Assembly: GCF_051954455.1 (NCBI RefSeq)
Contig: NZ_JBQCHS010000018.1
Location: 62,001-126,000 of the forward strand
Direction of reading: 5' to 3'
DNA: 64,000 nucleotides
Source of the DNA: Pseudolysinimonas sp051954455
GTDB lineage: Bacteria; Actinomycetota; Actinomycetes; Actinomycetales; Microbacteriaceae
The notes below the pieces were generated by a model. It was given only the letters and a program-made list of their open reading frames with translations. It had not been told where the DNA came from and did not search any database. Every line of letters begins with the position of its first letter. Within the stretch, counting starts at the first letter, position 1. Of this stretch, positions 32,101 through 40,575 are shown one piece after another. The position numbers were made by a program, and so were the translations under genes.

Positions 32101-32652
32101 TCAGGCGCGGACCGGTCGACGCAGGCTCCGGCCGAGGAGCAGCCCCCACTCGCGCGCCCGGTCGAGCTCTCCCGCGACCAGCTGTCCCTTCTCGTCCACC
32201 ACGGCCTCGAAGCCGCGCCCGTCGACCCAGGCGCCGGCGCGACGCGCCAGCCGCGCCATGGCCGGGAGCGCCGACCCGCTCAGCAGCCGCGGCAGGTCGG
32301 TGCGGGTGGTGAAGGTCGTCAGGCGCAGGCCGGTGAGGGCCGTCGCGCCGAGCCACTCGCGCATGCCCGGGGTCAGCGCGCGCCCCTCGAGCGTGCGGCC
32401 GTACATCCGGTTCTCGAGCCACTTCGCCCCCTCCGCCCGCGAGGCCGGGGTCGGCAGGCTGCGGGCGTGCGTGGGCGCGCCGATGACGAGGAGGGAGAAC
32501 CCGCGGAGCTCGTACGGCGAGAGGCGCCGCACGTCGCGGCAGTCGGTCGGCACCGACTGCGACATCCCGGCGGCGATCACCTCCGCCACCTGCCGGGTCG
32601 ATCCGAACAGCGACTCGTACGCGACCAGGGCGCGCGGCGTGGTCTCATCCAT
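32101..32652 (-). CDS. Flavodoxin-domain protein
   Basis: 183 residues from the ATG at 32652. ALVAYESLFGSTRQVAEVIAAGM is an FMN phosphate-binding loop (the S/T-x-x-G-S-T pattern), SLLVIGAPTHARSLPTPASRAEGAKW the second FMN loop. Such proteins may act as one-electron or hydride carriers or quinone reductases. The promoter box ends 34 bases upstream with hexamer GACGCT: leaderless. It is convergent with the PPOX-like gene (7-base gap). Confidence 0.85.
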   Translation of the reverse strand: MDETTPRALVAYESLFGSTRQVAEVIAAGMSQSVPTDCRDVRRLSPYELRGFSLLVIGAPTHARSLPTPASRAEGAKWLENRMYGRTLEGRALTPGMREWLGATALTGLRLTTFTTRTDLPRLLSGSALPAMARLARRAGAWVDGRGFEAVVDEKGQLVAGELDRAREWGLLLGRSLRRPVRA

Positions 32653-32686
32653 GGCCCGAGCGTCGTCGCCGAGCCCCTCGGCGCTC

Positions 32687-32701
32687 AGGGGCGAAGGTCC
32701 C
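32687..32701 (-). promoter_or_regulatory. DosR-like box for the flavodoxin gene
   Basis: Plus strand AGGGGCGAAGGTCCC, one mismatch, pointing left; 34 bases from 32652. Hexamer GACGCT at 32659-32664 (minus strand). Confidence 0.85.
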
Positions 32702-32723
32702 TCCGCCCACGGACCGCCGCGCC

Positions 32724-32738
32724 GGGACCTTCGCCCCT
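32724..32738 (+). promoter_or_regulatory. DosR-like box for the arginine-deiminase operon
   Basis: GGGACCTTCGCCCCT, one mismatch, pointing right. Hexamer GAGCGT (32761-32766) after 22 bases; the ATG at 32775 is 8 bases beyond the hexamer, so the 5' leader would be about 2 bases. Confidence 0.84.
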
Positions 32739-32774
32739 GGACCGTCGACCGCGCCGTGGCGAGCGTGAGGGCCC

Positions 32775-34217
32775 ATGAGCACACACCGCACGCGTCCGGC
32801 CGCCCACCAGCTGCGCCTCCCCGCCGCCACCGCGCTCGTCGTCGGGTCGGTCATCGGGATCGGCGTGTTCGGGATCCCCGCCGGCCTCGCGGGCTTCGGT
32901 CCGATCAGCCTCGTCGCCTTCGTCCTCGTCACGGTCGGCGCGCTGGCGCTCGCCCTCGTGTTCGGCGCGCTGTCCCGGCGTGCCGGGGATGCATCCGGCG
33001 GCCCCTACGTCTACGCGCGCGAGGCGTTCGGCGAGTTCGCCGGCTTCCTCAACGCCTGGACGTACTGGGTGACGGCCTGGGCCGGCAACGCCGCGATCGT
33101 CGTGGCGCTCGTCGGCTACGTCGAGGTGTTCGTCAACACCGACCACAACCGGTGGTGGTCGCTCGTGATCGCCCTCGTCGGCCTCTGGATCCCCGTGCTG
33201 GTCAACGCTCTCGGGCTCCGCTCCATGGGGGCAGCTCAGACCGTCTTCACCGTGCTGAAGATCATCCCGCTCGCCTTCATCGCGCTCGTGGGGGTCTTCT
33301 TCATCCGGCCGGAGAACTTCGGCGCCTTCAACTCGTCGGGCTCCGACGGGTGGACCGCCCTCGCCGGCGCCGGCGCGCTCGCCCTCTTCGCCTACCTCGG
33401 TATCGAGACGGCGTCGGTCGCCGCCAAACGCGTCCGCGACCCCGAACGCAACGTCCCCCGCGCCACCGTCATCGGGACCCTCATCAGCGCGATCGTCTAC
33501 ATCCTCGGCACGCTCGCCGTCTTCGGGCTCGTCTCCAACGCCGCGCTGCGGACGTCGACCGCCCCGTTCAGCGATGCCGCCAACGCGATGCTCGGCGGCA
33601 CCTGGGCCGGACAGGTGATCGCGGTGTTCGCGATCGTCTCCGGGCTCGGCTGCCTCATCGGCTGGACGCTCATCATCGGCGAGATGCCGTTCGCGGCCGC
33701 GCAGCACGACCTCTTCCCGCGCGTGTTCCTGACCGAGCGCCGCAACGTCCCGATCGTGGGCGTGGTGGTCTCCACCGTGCTGGCGAGCCTGCTGACCGTG
33801 CTCGCGTACACGAGCTTCGACCAGGTCTTCGTGCTCGTCGCGCTCCTGACGGTCTTCACGTCGGTCGTGCCGTACATGTTCTCGGCGGGGGCGCAGATCC
33901 TCGACCTCGTGCGGGGCCGCGGAGTGCGGGGCGCGCGCTTCGCCCGCGATCTCACGATCGCGATCATCGCCCTCGCGTTCACCTTCTGGGCGCTGCTCGG
34001 CAGCGGGCAGGAGGCCGTCTTCGCCGGCACCGCGTGCGTGCTGCTCGCGATCCCGCTGTACGCGATGACCCGCGCGGCGCGGCGCCGGGCCAACGATCTG
34101 CTCCCCGAGCCGACCGCCGAGGCCGCATCGTCCCCGGATGCGCGCCTCGGCGGTCCCCTTCCGGCGCCCGACGCCGAGACCGAGCAGCGCGCGGCGACCC
34201 TGGAGTCGGTCCGATGA
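32775..34217 (+). CDS. arcD: APC-family amino-acid permease, probably arginine/ornithine exchanger
   Basis: 480 residues with about twelve membrane helices. The first helix motif VVGSVIGIGVFGIPAGLA (unwound G-x-G substrate loop) and GGPYVYAREAFGEFAGFLNAWTYWVTAWAGNAA are typical of AdiC/CadB/PotE-like antiporters. It is first in an operon with arginine deiminase and ornithine carbamoyltransferase, so arginine uptake against ornithine is inferred from context. The last 40 residues are a Pro/Ala-rich cytosolic tail. ATGA overlap with arcA. Confidence 0.82.
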   Translation: MSTHRTRPAAHQLRLPAATALVVGSVIGIGVFGIPAGLAGFGPISLVAFVLVTVGALALALVFGALSRRAGDASGGPYVYAREAFGEFAGFLNAWTYWVTAWAGNAAIVVALVGYVEVFVNTDHNRWWSLVIALVGLWIPVLVNALGLRSMGAAQTVFTVLKIIPLAFIALVGVFFIRPENFGAFNSSGSDGWTALAGAGALALFAYLGIETASVAAKRVRDPERNVPRATVIGTLISAIVYILGTLAVFGLVSNAALRTSTAPFSDAANAMLGGTWAGQVIAVFAIVSGLGCLIGWTLIIGEMPFAAAQHDLFPRVFLTERRNVPIVGVVVSTVLASLLTVLAYTSFDQVFVLVALLTVFTSVVPYMFSAGAQILDLVRGRGVRGARFARDLTIAIIALAFTFWALLGSGQEAVFAGTACVLLAIPLYAMTRAARRRANDLLPEPTAEAASSPDARLGGPLPAPDAETEQRAATLESVR

Positions 34218-35467
34218 CCATCGCCGAGACGCCCCTCCTCGAGGCGACGACCGGTCTGCGGGTCGACTCCGAGGTGGGCGTGCTCCGCGAGGTGATCGTC
34301 CACCGCCCCGGGGTCGAGATCACCCGGCTCACCCCCGACAACGTCGAGGAGATGCTCTTCGACGACGTGCTGTGGCTCGCCCGCGCCCGATCCGAGCATG
34401 ACGCGTTCGTCGAGCAGCTGCGCTCCCGCGGCATCTCCGTCCACCTGTACGGGGACCTCCTGCGCACGGCGCTCGGGCACGACGACGCGCGGGAGGAGGC
34501 GATCGCGGCGGTGCTCACCGACGAGCGGTTCGGACCACGGCTCGGACGGGTCCTGCGCGACCAGGCCGAGGACGCCCCCGTCGGCTGGTTCTACGACGTC
34601 CTCGTCGGCGGACTCGTCCCGTTGGACATCGACGCCCGCATCGGCCGATCGCTCGCGATGGAGGCGGCCGCCCCGGGTGGATTCCTGCTGCCCCCGGTGC
34701 CGAACATCGGATTCCCGCGCGACAGCTCGGCGTGGATCTACGGCGGGGTGCAGGTGAACACGATGGCCAAGCCGGCCCGGCATCGCGAGTCGCTGCTCGT
34801 CGACCTGATCTACCGGTATCACCCGCGCTTCGTCGACGCTCTGCGCTACGACGACCCCGCACGGACCGGCGCCGCCGCCGCGACCGAGGGCGGCGACATC
34901 CTCGTGATCGGCAACCGCTCCGTCCTGATCGGCATGGGCGAGCGGTCGACGCCGGCCGGCATCGAGCGCCTCGCGAGCCGACTGTTCGCGACCGGGCAGG
35001 CCGATCGGGTCATCGTGGTCGCGATCCCGAGGTCGCACGCGACGATGCACCTCGACACCCTCATGACGATGGTCGACCGCGGCGTCATCGCCATGGGAGC
35101 GGGCCTCGACCCGGCCGCACAGGAGGGCTGGCTCCTGGAGCCCGGCTCGGGCCGGGACGTCGAGGTCTCGGAGCGCCGCCCCCTCCTGCGCATGATCGAG
35201 GAGGCCCTCGACACCGCGATGACGGTGCTGCGGACCGAGGAGGACGAGTGGTCGGCTGCGCGCGAGCAGTGGGACGACGCGAACAACTTCCTGGCCCTCT
35301 CGCCGGGCGTGGTGGTCGGCTACGAGCGCAACGTGGCGACGAATACCTCCCTCCGCCGTCACGGCATCGAGGTCGTCACGATCGCCGGCAGCGAGCTCGG
35401 TCGGGCGCGCGGCGGATCCCGCTGCATGACCTGCCCCATCCGGCGCGACTTGGTGACCGAGCCATGA
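34214..35467 (+). CDS. arcA: Arginine deiminase
   Basis: 417 residues from the ATG at 34214. It hydrolyses arginine to citrulline and ammonia. Motifs: VHRPGVEITRLTPDNVEEMLFDD (substrate-binding), FPRDSSAWIYGG, TEGGDILVIGNRSVLIGMGERST, HLDTLMTMVDRGV, and the nucleophile Cys404 in GGSRCMTCPI. The length matches the family. The gene overlaps both neighbours by 4 bases. Expression with the dormancy regulon would supply ammonia, carbamoyl phosphate and possibly ATP during hypoxia. Confidence 0.95.
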   Translation: MTIAETPLLEATTGLRVDSEVGVLREVIVHRPGVEITRLTPDNVEEMLFDDVLWLARARSEHDAFVEQLRSRGISVHLYGDLLRTALGHDDAREEAIAAVLTDERFGPRLGRVLRDQAEDAPVGWFYDVLVGGLVPLDIDARIGRSLAMEAAAPGGFLLPPVPNIGFPRDSSAWIYGGVQVNTMAKPARHRESLLVDLIYRYHPRFVDALRYDDPARTGAAAATEGGDILVIGNRSVLIGMGERSTPAGIERLASRLFATGQADRVIVVAIPRSHATMHLDTLMTMVDRGVIAMGAGLDPAAQEGWLLEPGSGRDVEVSERRPLLRMIEEALDTAMTVLRTEEDEWSAAREQWDDANNFLALSPGVVVGYERNVATNTSLRRHGIEVVTIAGSELGRARGGSRCMTCPIRRDLVTEP

Positions 35468-36459
35468 CCGTGGTGGCCGCGGCGCGGGGCCTCCTCGACG
35501 ACGTGGGCATGGCTCCCGACGCGCGGCACCTCCTCGACCTCGCCGCGCGCCTGAAGCGCGAGCACCGCGACGGTGACGAGGTGCTCCGGCTCCGCGGCCG
35601 TGCCATCGCGCTGCTGTTCGAGAAGCCGTCGACCCGCACCCGCACCGCATTCGAGCTGGCCGGCGTCCAGCAGGGCGCCCATGTCACCGCGATCGACGCG
35701 CGCCAGACGCACCTCGGCGAGACCGAGAGCGTCGAGGACACGGCCACCGTGCTCGGCCGCATCTACGACGGCATCGCGTACCGCGGTTTCGCGCAGTCCC
35801 GCCTCGTCGAGCTCGCCGCCGCGTCGAGCGCGCCGGTGTGGAACGCGCTCTCGGACGACTGGCATCCGACCCAGGCCCTCGCCGACTTCCTCACCCTCGA
35901 GGAGTGCGTCGGCCGACCCGCCTCCGAGATCACGGTCGCGTTCGTCGGCGACGGGCGCGACAACGTCGTCCACAGCCTCCTCGTCACGGGAGCCGCCCTC
36001 GGCGCCCGCGTGCGCGTCGGATGCCCGGCCCAGCTGGCGCCACGGGAGGACGTCGTCGAGACAGCGCGCCGGCTCGCCGTCGGCAGCGGCGGCACCGTCG
36101 CCATCACCACCGACCCGCGGATGGCGGTGGCGGGGGCCGACGCCGTCATGACGGACGTCTGGGTGAGCATGGGGGAGTCGGACGAGCTCTGGGAGGAGCG
36201 CGCCCAGGCCCTGCGCAGCTACCGCGTCGACGCGGACCTGATGGCGGCGACCGGCTCGCCCCGCGCGCGGTTCCTGCACCCGCTCCCCGCCGTCCACGAC
36301 GCCTCGACGACCGTCGGTCAGCGACTGCACCGGCTGACCGGCCTGGTCGGCGCGGAGGTCGCCGACGACGTGTTCCGCTCACCGCGCTCGGTCGTGTTCC
36401 AGCAGGCGGAGAACCGCCTGCACACCATCAAGGCCCTCCTGGTGGCGCAGCTCGCCTAA
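35464..36459 (+). CDS. arcB: Ornithine carbamoyltransferase with altered HCLP motif
   Basis: 331 residues. Carbamoyl-phosphate site STRTR (56-60), DDWHPTQALAD (134-137), ornithine loop DVWVSMGES, all typical of ornithine carbamoyltransferases. The last catalytic motif, normally HCLP, is HPLP (His272, Pro273), as in aspartate carbamoyltransferases; the Cys that contacts ornithine is therefore missing. Expected role: catabolic phosphorolysis of citrulline, giving ornithine and carbamoyl phosphate. No carbamate kinase gene follows; the next gene is a convergent USP whose stop codon shares bases with this one. Confidence 0.88.
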   Translation: MTVVAAARGLLDDVGMAPDARHLLDLAARLKREHRDGDEVLRLRGRAIALLFEKPSTRTRTAFELAGVQQGAHVTAIDARQTHLGETESVEDTATVLGRIYDGIAYRGFAQSRLVELAAASSAPVWNALSDDWHPTQALADFLTLEECVGRPASEITVAFVGDGRDNVVHSLLVTGAALGARVRVGCPAQLAPREDVVETARRLAVGSGGTVAITTDPRMAVAGADAVMTDVWVSMGESDELWEERAQALRSYRVDADLMAATGSPRARFLHPLPAVHDASTTVGQRLHRLTGLVGAEVADDVFRSPRSVVFQQAENRLHTIKALLVAQLA

Positions 36460-37310
36460 CCCGCCGCGGCACCCGCCGCCGCGGGGACGCCGCCGTCGAC
36501 CCGGCTCCGCACGGCCGGCGGCACGATGCACATCGGCGTGGCGCTGAGCGGCACCAGGTCGCGGGCGCACGTGCCGAGCGTGATGCCGATCGCGTGACGG
36601 TGGCTCCCGAGCACGAGCATCTCCGCGTCGTCCGCGCGACCCGCCAGCAGGGAGACCGGCGGCCGCTGCCCGAGCAGTCCGCGCAGACGCACCCGCGGGT
36701 ACGCGGCGCGGATGCGATCGAGGGCCTCCTGCAGGATCCGGCGGTGCGCGAGGCGCTCGGGCGACGGCTCCTCCTCGCGGACCGACGGCACGGACGCCGT
36801 CCAGGCGTGCACGACCTCGAGCTCGGCGAGCGTGCCGGCCGCCTCCCGTGCGGCGAAGAGCGCGGCACGGTCGCTGGACCCGTCGGCGGCGAGGCCGAGC
36901 ACCACTCGGCGGCGGAGGGAGGGCGCCCAGTCCTCCGGCACGAGGACGGTCGCGCAGTGCGACTGCGCCGCGACCCGCAGCGGAAGGGACCCCGCCATCG
37001 CGGACAAGAAGGGGTGGCCGCGATGGGTGCCCACGACGAGCAGGTCGGCGTCGCGGGATGCCTCGAGAAGGGCGGAGGGCACGGACGAGGTCACGATCGA
37101 GGTCTCGACGACGGTCTCGGGTGAGCGGCGCAGCCAAGCGGTCCGGAGCTCGTCCAGCCGTCGCTGCTCCACCACGGGATCCGACACGACCAGGTCGAAC
37201 GCCCGGACGAGGACCACGTGGCACCGGTGGTGCTCGGACCGTCGGATCGCCCACTCGACGGCTCCGTGCTGCGCGGCGAGGTCGGCGACGCCGATGACGA
37301 TCTTCTCCAT
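36456..37310 (-). CDS. Tandem-domain universal stress protein
   Basis: 284 residues from the ATG at 37310 (AGGAG upstream). Third member of the paralogous set with 19093 and 29994: MEKIVIGVADLAAQHGAVEWAIRRSE, SALLEASRDADLLVVGTHRGHPFLSAMAGSLPLRVAAQSHCATVLVPEDWAP, and a second domain with GSHRHAIGITLGTCARDLVPL. The nucleotide loop of the first domain keeps GTHRG only partly. Its stop overlaps that of arcB by 4 bases. Confidence 0.88.
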   Translation of the reverse strand: MEKIVIGVADLAAQHGAVEWAIRRSEHHRCHVVLVRAFDLVVSDPVVEQRRLDELRTAWLRRSPETVVETSIVTSSVPSALLEASRDADLLVVGTHRGHPFLSAMAGSLPLRVAAQSHCATVLVPEDWAPSLRRRVVLGLAADGSSDRAALFAAREAAGTLAELEVVHAWTASVPSVREEEPSPERLAHRRILQEALDRIRAAYPRVRLRGLLGQRPPVSLLAGRADDAEMLVLGSHRHAIGITLGTCARDLVPLSATPMCIVPPAVRSRVDGGVPAAAGAAAG

Positions 37311-37365
37311 GGATGCTCCTGGTGCTCGGGTGCCGTCAGGCTGCCGCGGCGCGGGACTCGCGCCC

Positions 37366-37380
37366 AGGGTCGGAGGTCCC
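37366..37380 (-). promoter_or_regulatory. DosR-like box for the USP gene at 37310
   Basis: Plus strand AGGGTCGGAGGTCCC, two mismatches, pointing left. Hexamer CAGCCT at 37338-37343 (minus strand) after 22 bases; a Shine-Dalgarno sequence precedes the gene. Confidence 0.74.
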
Positions 37381-37382
37381 GC

Positions 37383-37397
37383 GGGACCTTCGTCCCA
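37383..37397 (+). promoter_or_regulatory. DosR-like box with fully symmetric halves, for the SDR gene
   Basis: GGGACCTTCGTCCCA: both half-sites are GGGAC/GTCCC, as in the mycobacterial DosR box. It lies 46 bases before the ATG at 37444; the hexamer site reads GGATGG, a poor match. Two bases from the opposite box. Confidence 0.8.
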
Positions 37398-37443
37398 CGG
37401 TCCCGGCCCGTCGGCCGCTGGGATGGGCACGGAAGGAGTCGAC

Positions 37444-38211
37444 ATGGACCTGACCCAGCACCGCTTCTCCGGCTGGACCGTCGTCGTGACCGGGGCGGGG
37501 TCCGGCATCGGGCACGCGACCGCCCGCCGCCTGCTGATGGAGGGCGCGCGCGTCGTCGCGGTCGACCTCCTCCCGGAGCGGCTCGCCGCTCTCGCCGACG
37601 AGGTCGGCGACGCCCTCGCGAGCGGCGATCTCGTGACCGTCGCCGGCGACGTGAGCGTCGAGGCGACCGTCGCTCAGGCCGTCGAGGCCGCCGGCGACCG
37701 GATCGACGGCCTCGCGAACATCGCGGGCATCATGGACGGATTCCTCCCCGCGGCCGAGCTCGACGACGCCACCTGGGAGCGCGTGCTGGCCGTCAACCTC
37801 ACCGCGATGATGCGGTTCACGCGCGCGGCGCTGGGGCCGATGCTGCGGGCCGGGAAGGGCGCGATCGTCAACGTCTCGTCCGAGGCGGGGATGCGCGCCT
37901 CCGCCGCCGGCACGGCGTACACGACGTCGAAGCACGCGGTGAACGGCTTCACTCGGAGCACGGCGTTCTTCTACACGCCGAAGGGCATCCGCTGCAACGC
38001 CGTCGCCCCCGGCGCGGTCGCCACCAACATCGAGGCTCCGTTCCGATCGGAGTGGGCACAGCAGCGGCTCGGCCCGTTCATGCAGGCGACGATCCCCGGC
38101 GTGGCCCAGCCCGACCAGCTGGCGGCGGCGATCACCTGGCTGCTGAGCGACGACGCGAGCGACGTCTCGGGCGCCATCCTGCCCGTCGACGGCGGATGGG
38201 CGGCCGTGTGA
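37444..38211 (+). CDS. Short-chain dehydrogenase/reductase
   Basis: 255 residues; GGAAGGAG lies before the ATG. Cofactor loop VVVTGAGSGIGHA (16-23), NVSS and catalytic YTTSK (Tyr159, Lys163), C-terminal SGAILPVDGGWAAV: a classical SDR. Asp41 after the second strand (VVAVDLLPE) favours NAD(H). The substrate is not inferable. It could serve NADH re-oxidation in the regulon. Confidence 0.88.
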   Translation: MDLTQHRFSGWTVVVTGAGSGIGHATARRLLMEGARVVAVDLLPERLAALADEVGDALASGDLVTVAGDVSVEATVAQAVEAAGDRIDGLANIAGIMDGFLPAAELDDATWERVLAVNLTAMMRFTRAALGPMLRAGKGAIVNVSSEAGMRASAAGTAYTTSKHAVNGFTRSTAFFYTPKGIRCNAVAPGAVATNIEAPFRSEWAQQRLGPFMQATIPGVAQPDQLAAAITWLLSDDASDVSGAILPVDGGWAAV

Positions 38212-38250
38212 CCGCGGCGGTGACCCGCTGATCGTCGACGAGGCCGGAGC

Positions 38251-38256
38251 TACACT
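38251..38256 (+). promoter_or_regulatory. Predicted -10 element of the dosS-dosR operon
   Basis: TACACT, ending 7 bases before the GTG start at 38264: a leaderless arrangement with a near-consensus hexamer and no regulon box upstream. The sensor operon is therefore probably expressed constitutively rather than by autoactivation. Confidence 0.55.
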
Positions 38257-38263
38257 CTCGGCC

Positions 38264-39955
38264 GTGGCCTCCGTCGAGGAGATCGGCTTCCCGGACACGC
38301 CCCGCTCTGAGCTGGAGCGGACCATCGAGGAGCTCGTGGAGCGTGCGCAGCAGGTGCTGCGCACGCAGGGCAGGCTGCGCAGCCTCCTGCATGCCAATCG
38401 CGTCGTGGTCGAGCGTCTGGAGATCGAGGAGGTGCTGCGGCGCATCGTCGAGGCGGCCGTGGATCTCGTCGACGCGCGCTACGGGGCGCTCGGCGTGATC
38501 GGCGTGGACGGCGGGCTCGAGCGCTTCATCCACGTGGGCATGTCGGAGGACGACGCCCGGCTCATCGGCCATCTCCCGGAGGGTCGCGGCGTGCTCGGCG
38601 CCGTGATCCGCGAGGCGGCCCCCATCCGCCTCGAGCACCTGCGTGACGACCCGCGGTCGAGCAGGTTCCCCCCGCACCACCCCGCGATGGACGCGTTCAT
38701 GGGCGTCCCGGTCCACGTGGGCGACCGCGTGTTCGGCAACCTCTACCTCACGGAGCCGCACGCCGGGCGGTTCACCAACGAGGACCAGGAGCTGGTGGGC
38801 GTCCTGGCCGCGACGGCCGGGGTCGCGATCGAGAACGCGCGCCTGTACGAGGAGGTGCGCGAGAGGGAGCGCTGGACGGCGGCTCTCGCCGACGTCACGT
38901 CGGCCTTCCTCTCCGCGGAATCCGATCCTCTCTCCGTGGTGGTGGAGCGCATCGCCGAGCTGGTCGACGCCGACCTGTCCTGCGTGATCGTGCCGCAGGC
39001 GGACGGGGCCCTTCGGGTCGCGGCCGCCCGGGGGAGCGGCGCCGACGAGGTGCGCGGCCGGGTCTACGGCGCCGAGAGCTCACTGGCCGGCGAGGTGATG
39101 CGAACGCACGAGTCGGTCGTCTCGGCGTCGCAGCCGGCCGACGTGCAGTTCCCGGGTCAGCCGGCGCTCGGGCCGACGCTGGTCGTGCCGCTCATCACGG
39201 ACGACCAGCCGATCGGGGCGCTGTCGATCTCCCGCCCGATGGGAGCCGCGCACTTCTCGACGGGCGAGCGGCTCCGCGCGACGGAGTTCGCGTTCCAGGC
39301 GAGCATCGCGCTCCGCATCGCGCAGGGGCGGCTGGATCAGCAGGAGCTCGAGCGCATCGACGACCGCTCCCGGATCGCCCGCGACCTGCACGACCACGTC
39401 ATCCAGCGCCTGTTCGCGGCGGGCCTGGCCGTCCAGGCCGAAGCGGCGCGGGCCGAGCCCGGCGCCCGCGACCGGCTCACCGAGCAGGTGGCCGCCATCG
39501 ACACGGCGATCTCCGAGATCCGCACCGTGATCTTCGCCCTCTCCTCGGGCCGCACCGGCGTCTCGCTGCGCCACCGGATCCTCGACGTGGTGGGGGAGAT
39601 CGCCCCGGCGATGCACGCTCCGCCGCACCTCTCGTTCTCCGGCGCGGTGGATCTCGTCGTGCCGCTGCACCTCGTCGACGATGTCGTCGCCGTGGTGAGG
39701 GAGTCGCTGACCAACGTGGTCCGGCACGCGCACGCCCGCTCGACGTCGGTCGACGTGCGCGTCGACGGGTCCGTTCTCACGGTGACCGTCACCGACGACG
39801 GCGTCGGCATCCCGCCGGACGTGCCGCGGAGCGGCACTGCCAACCTCATCAGCCGGGCGCACGGGCTCGGCGGCAGCTGCGACATCCGCCCCGGTGACGG
39901 CGGCGGCACGGTCGTGACCTGGAGCATCCCCGTGCACGAGGAGGCAGCCCCATGA
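38264..39955 (+). CDS. dosS: DosS/DevS-type GAF-GAF histidine kinase, probable heme sensor
   Basis: 563 residues from the GTG at 38264. GAF-A (about 53-195) contains RSSRFPPHHPAMDAFMGVPVHVGDRVFGNLYLTEPHAGRFTNEDQELV. His139 in the FPPxHP stretch aligns with the proximal heme ligand of mycobacterial DosS (His149), so oxygen, NO/CO or redox sensing through heme is inferred. GAF-B spans about 215-350. The dimerisation/phospho-acceptor helix is DRSRIARDLHDHVIQRLFAAGLAVQ with His376, and the HATPase domain has VRESLTNVVRHAHA (N box), VTDDGVGIPPD and a final GGTVVTWSIP. It overlaps dosR by 4 bases. No membrane segment: cytosolic. Confidence 0.94.
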   Translation: MASVEEIGFPDTPRSELERTIEELVERAQQVLRTQGRLRSLLHANRVVVERLEIEEVLRRIVEAAVDLVDARYGALGVIGVDGGLERFIHVGMSEDDARLIGHLPEGRGVLGAVIREAAPIRLEHLRDDPRSSRFPPHHPAMDAFMGVPVHVGDRVFGNLYLTEPHAGRFTNEDQELVGVLAATAGVAIENARLYEEVRERERWTAALADVTSAFLSAESDPLSVVVERIAELVDADLSCVIVPQADGALRVAAARGSGADEVRGRVYGAESSLAGEVMRTHESVVSASQPADVQFPGQPALGPTLVVPLITDDQPIGALSISRPMGAAHFSTGERLRATEFAFQASIALRIAQGRLDQQELERIDDRSRIARDLHDHVIQRLFAAGLAVQAEAARAEPGARDRLTEQVAAIDTAISEIRTVIFALSSGRTGVSLRHRILDVVGEIAPAMHAPPHLSFSGAVDLVVPLHLVDDVVAVVRESLTNVVRHAHARSTSVDVRVDGSVLTVTVTDDGVGIPPDVPRSGTANLISRAHGLGGSCDIRPGDGGGTVVTWSIPVHEEAAP

Positions 39956-40575
39956 TCCGTGTGTTCCTGGTCGACGATCACGAGATCGTGCGTCGCGGCA
40001 TCGCCGAGCTCGTCGACGCCGAGCCCGACCTCGAGGTGGTGGGGGAGTCGGACTCCGCAGCCCGGGCGCTCGGCCGCATCCAGGCGACCCGCCCCGACGT
40101 CGCGGTGCTCGACGTCCGGCTGCCGGACGGCTCGGGCATCGACCTCTGCCGCGAGATCCGCTCGGACCTGCCCGAGACCCGCTGCCTCATGCTCACCGCG
40201 TACGACGACGACGAGGCCAGCCGCGCCGCCGTCCTCGCCGGGGCCAGCGGCTACGTGCTCAAGGACGTGCGCGGGCAGTCGCTGCTGGAGGGCATCCGCA
40301 AGGTCGCCCGCGGCGGCTCGCTCCTCCGCCCGGGCATTCCGGCACGCGTCGTCGAGGCGATCAGGGCCGAGGACGGAGGATCGCGGATCGACCTGTCGCT
40401 CCGCGAGCGGCAGGTGCTCGACCTCATCGCCGACGGGATGACGAACCGGCAGATCGGCGAGCGCCTCGACCTCGCCGAGAAGACGGTCAAGAACTACGTC
40501 TCCGGCCTGCTGGCGAAGCTCGGCATGGAGCGCCGCACCCAGGCGGCGGTCTACGGGGCGGCGCGCAAGCGGTAG
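39952..40575 (+). CDS. dosR: DosR/DevR-type response regulator
   Basis: 207 residues. Receiver (1-120): Asp8-Asp9, phospho-acceptor Asp54 (AVLDVRLPDG), Thr82, Lys104. LuxR-type HTH (about 145-205): LSLRERQVLDLIADGMTNRQIGERLDLAEKTVKNYVSGLL followed by AKLGMERRTQAAV. This helix is almost identical to mycobacterial DosR, including the DNA-contacting Lys-Thr-Val-Lys-Asn (177-181). It is therefore expected to bind the GGGAC-type boxes of this window and activate them in response to the overlapping kinase. Its TAG stop overlaps the box of the next operon. Confidence 0.96.
   Translation: MIRVFLVDDHEIVRRGIAELVDAEPDLEVVGESDSAARALGRIQATRPDVAVLDVRLPDGSGIDLCREIRSDLPETRCLMLTAYDDDEASRAAVLAGASGYVLKDVRGQSLLEGIRKVARGGSLLRPGIPARVVEAIRAEDGGSRIDLSLRERQVLDLIADGMTNRQIGERLDLAEKTVKNYVSGLLAKLGMERRTQAAVYGAARKR

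Noticed and set aside
35464..36459. Reading the gene as aspartate carbamoyltransferase because of the HPLP motif
   Set aside because: The SMG ornithine loop, the HPTQ motif context, the length and the operon with arginine deiminase favour ornithine carbamoyltransferase.
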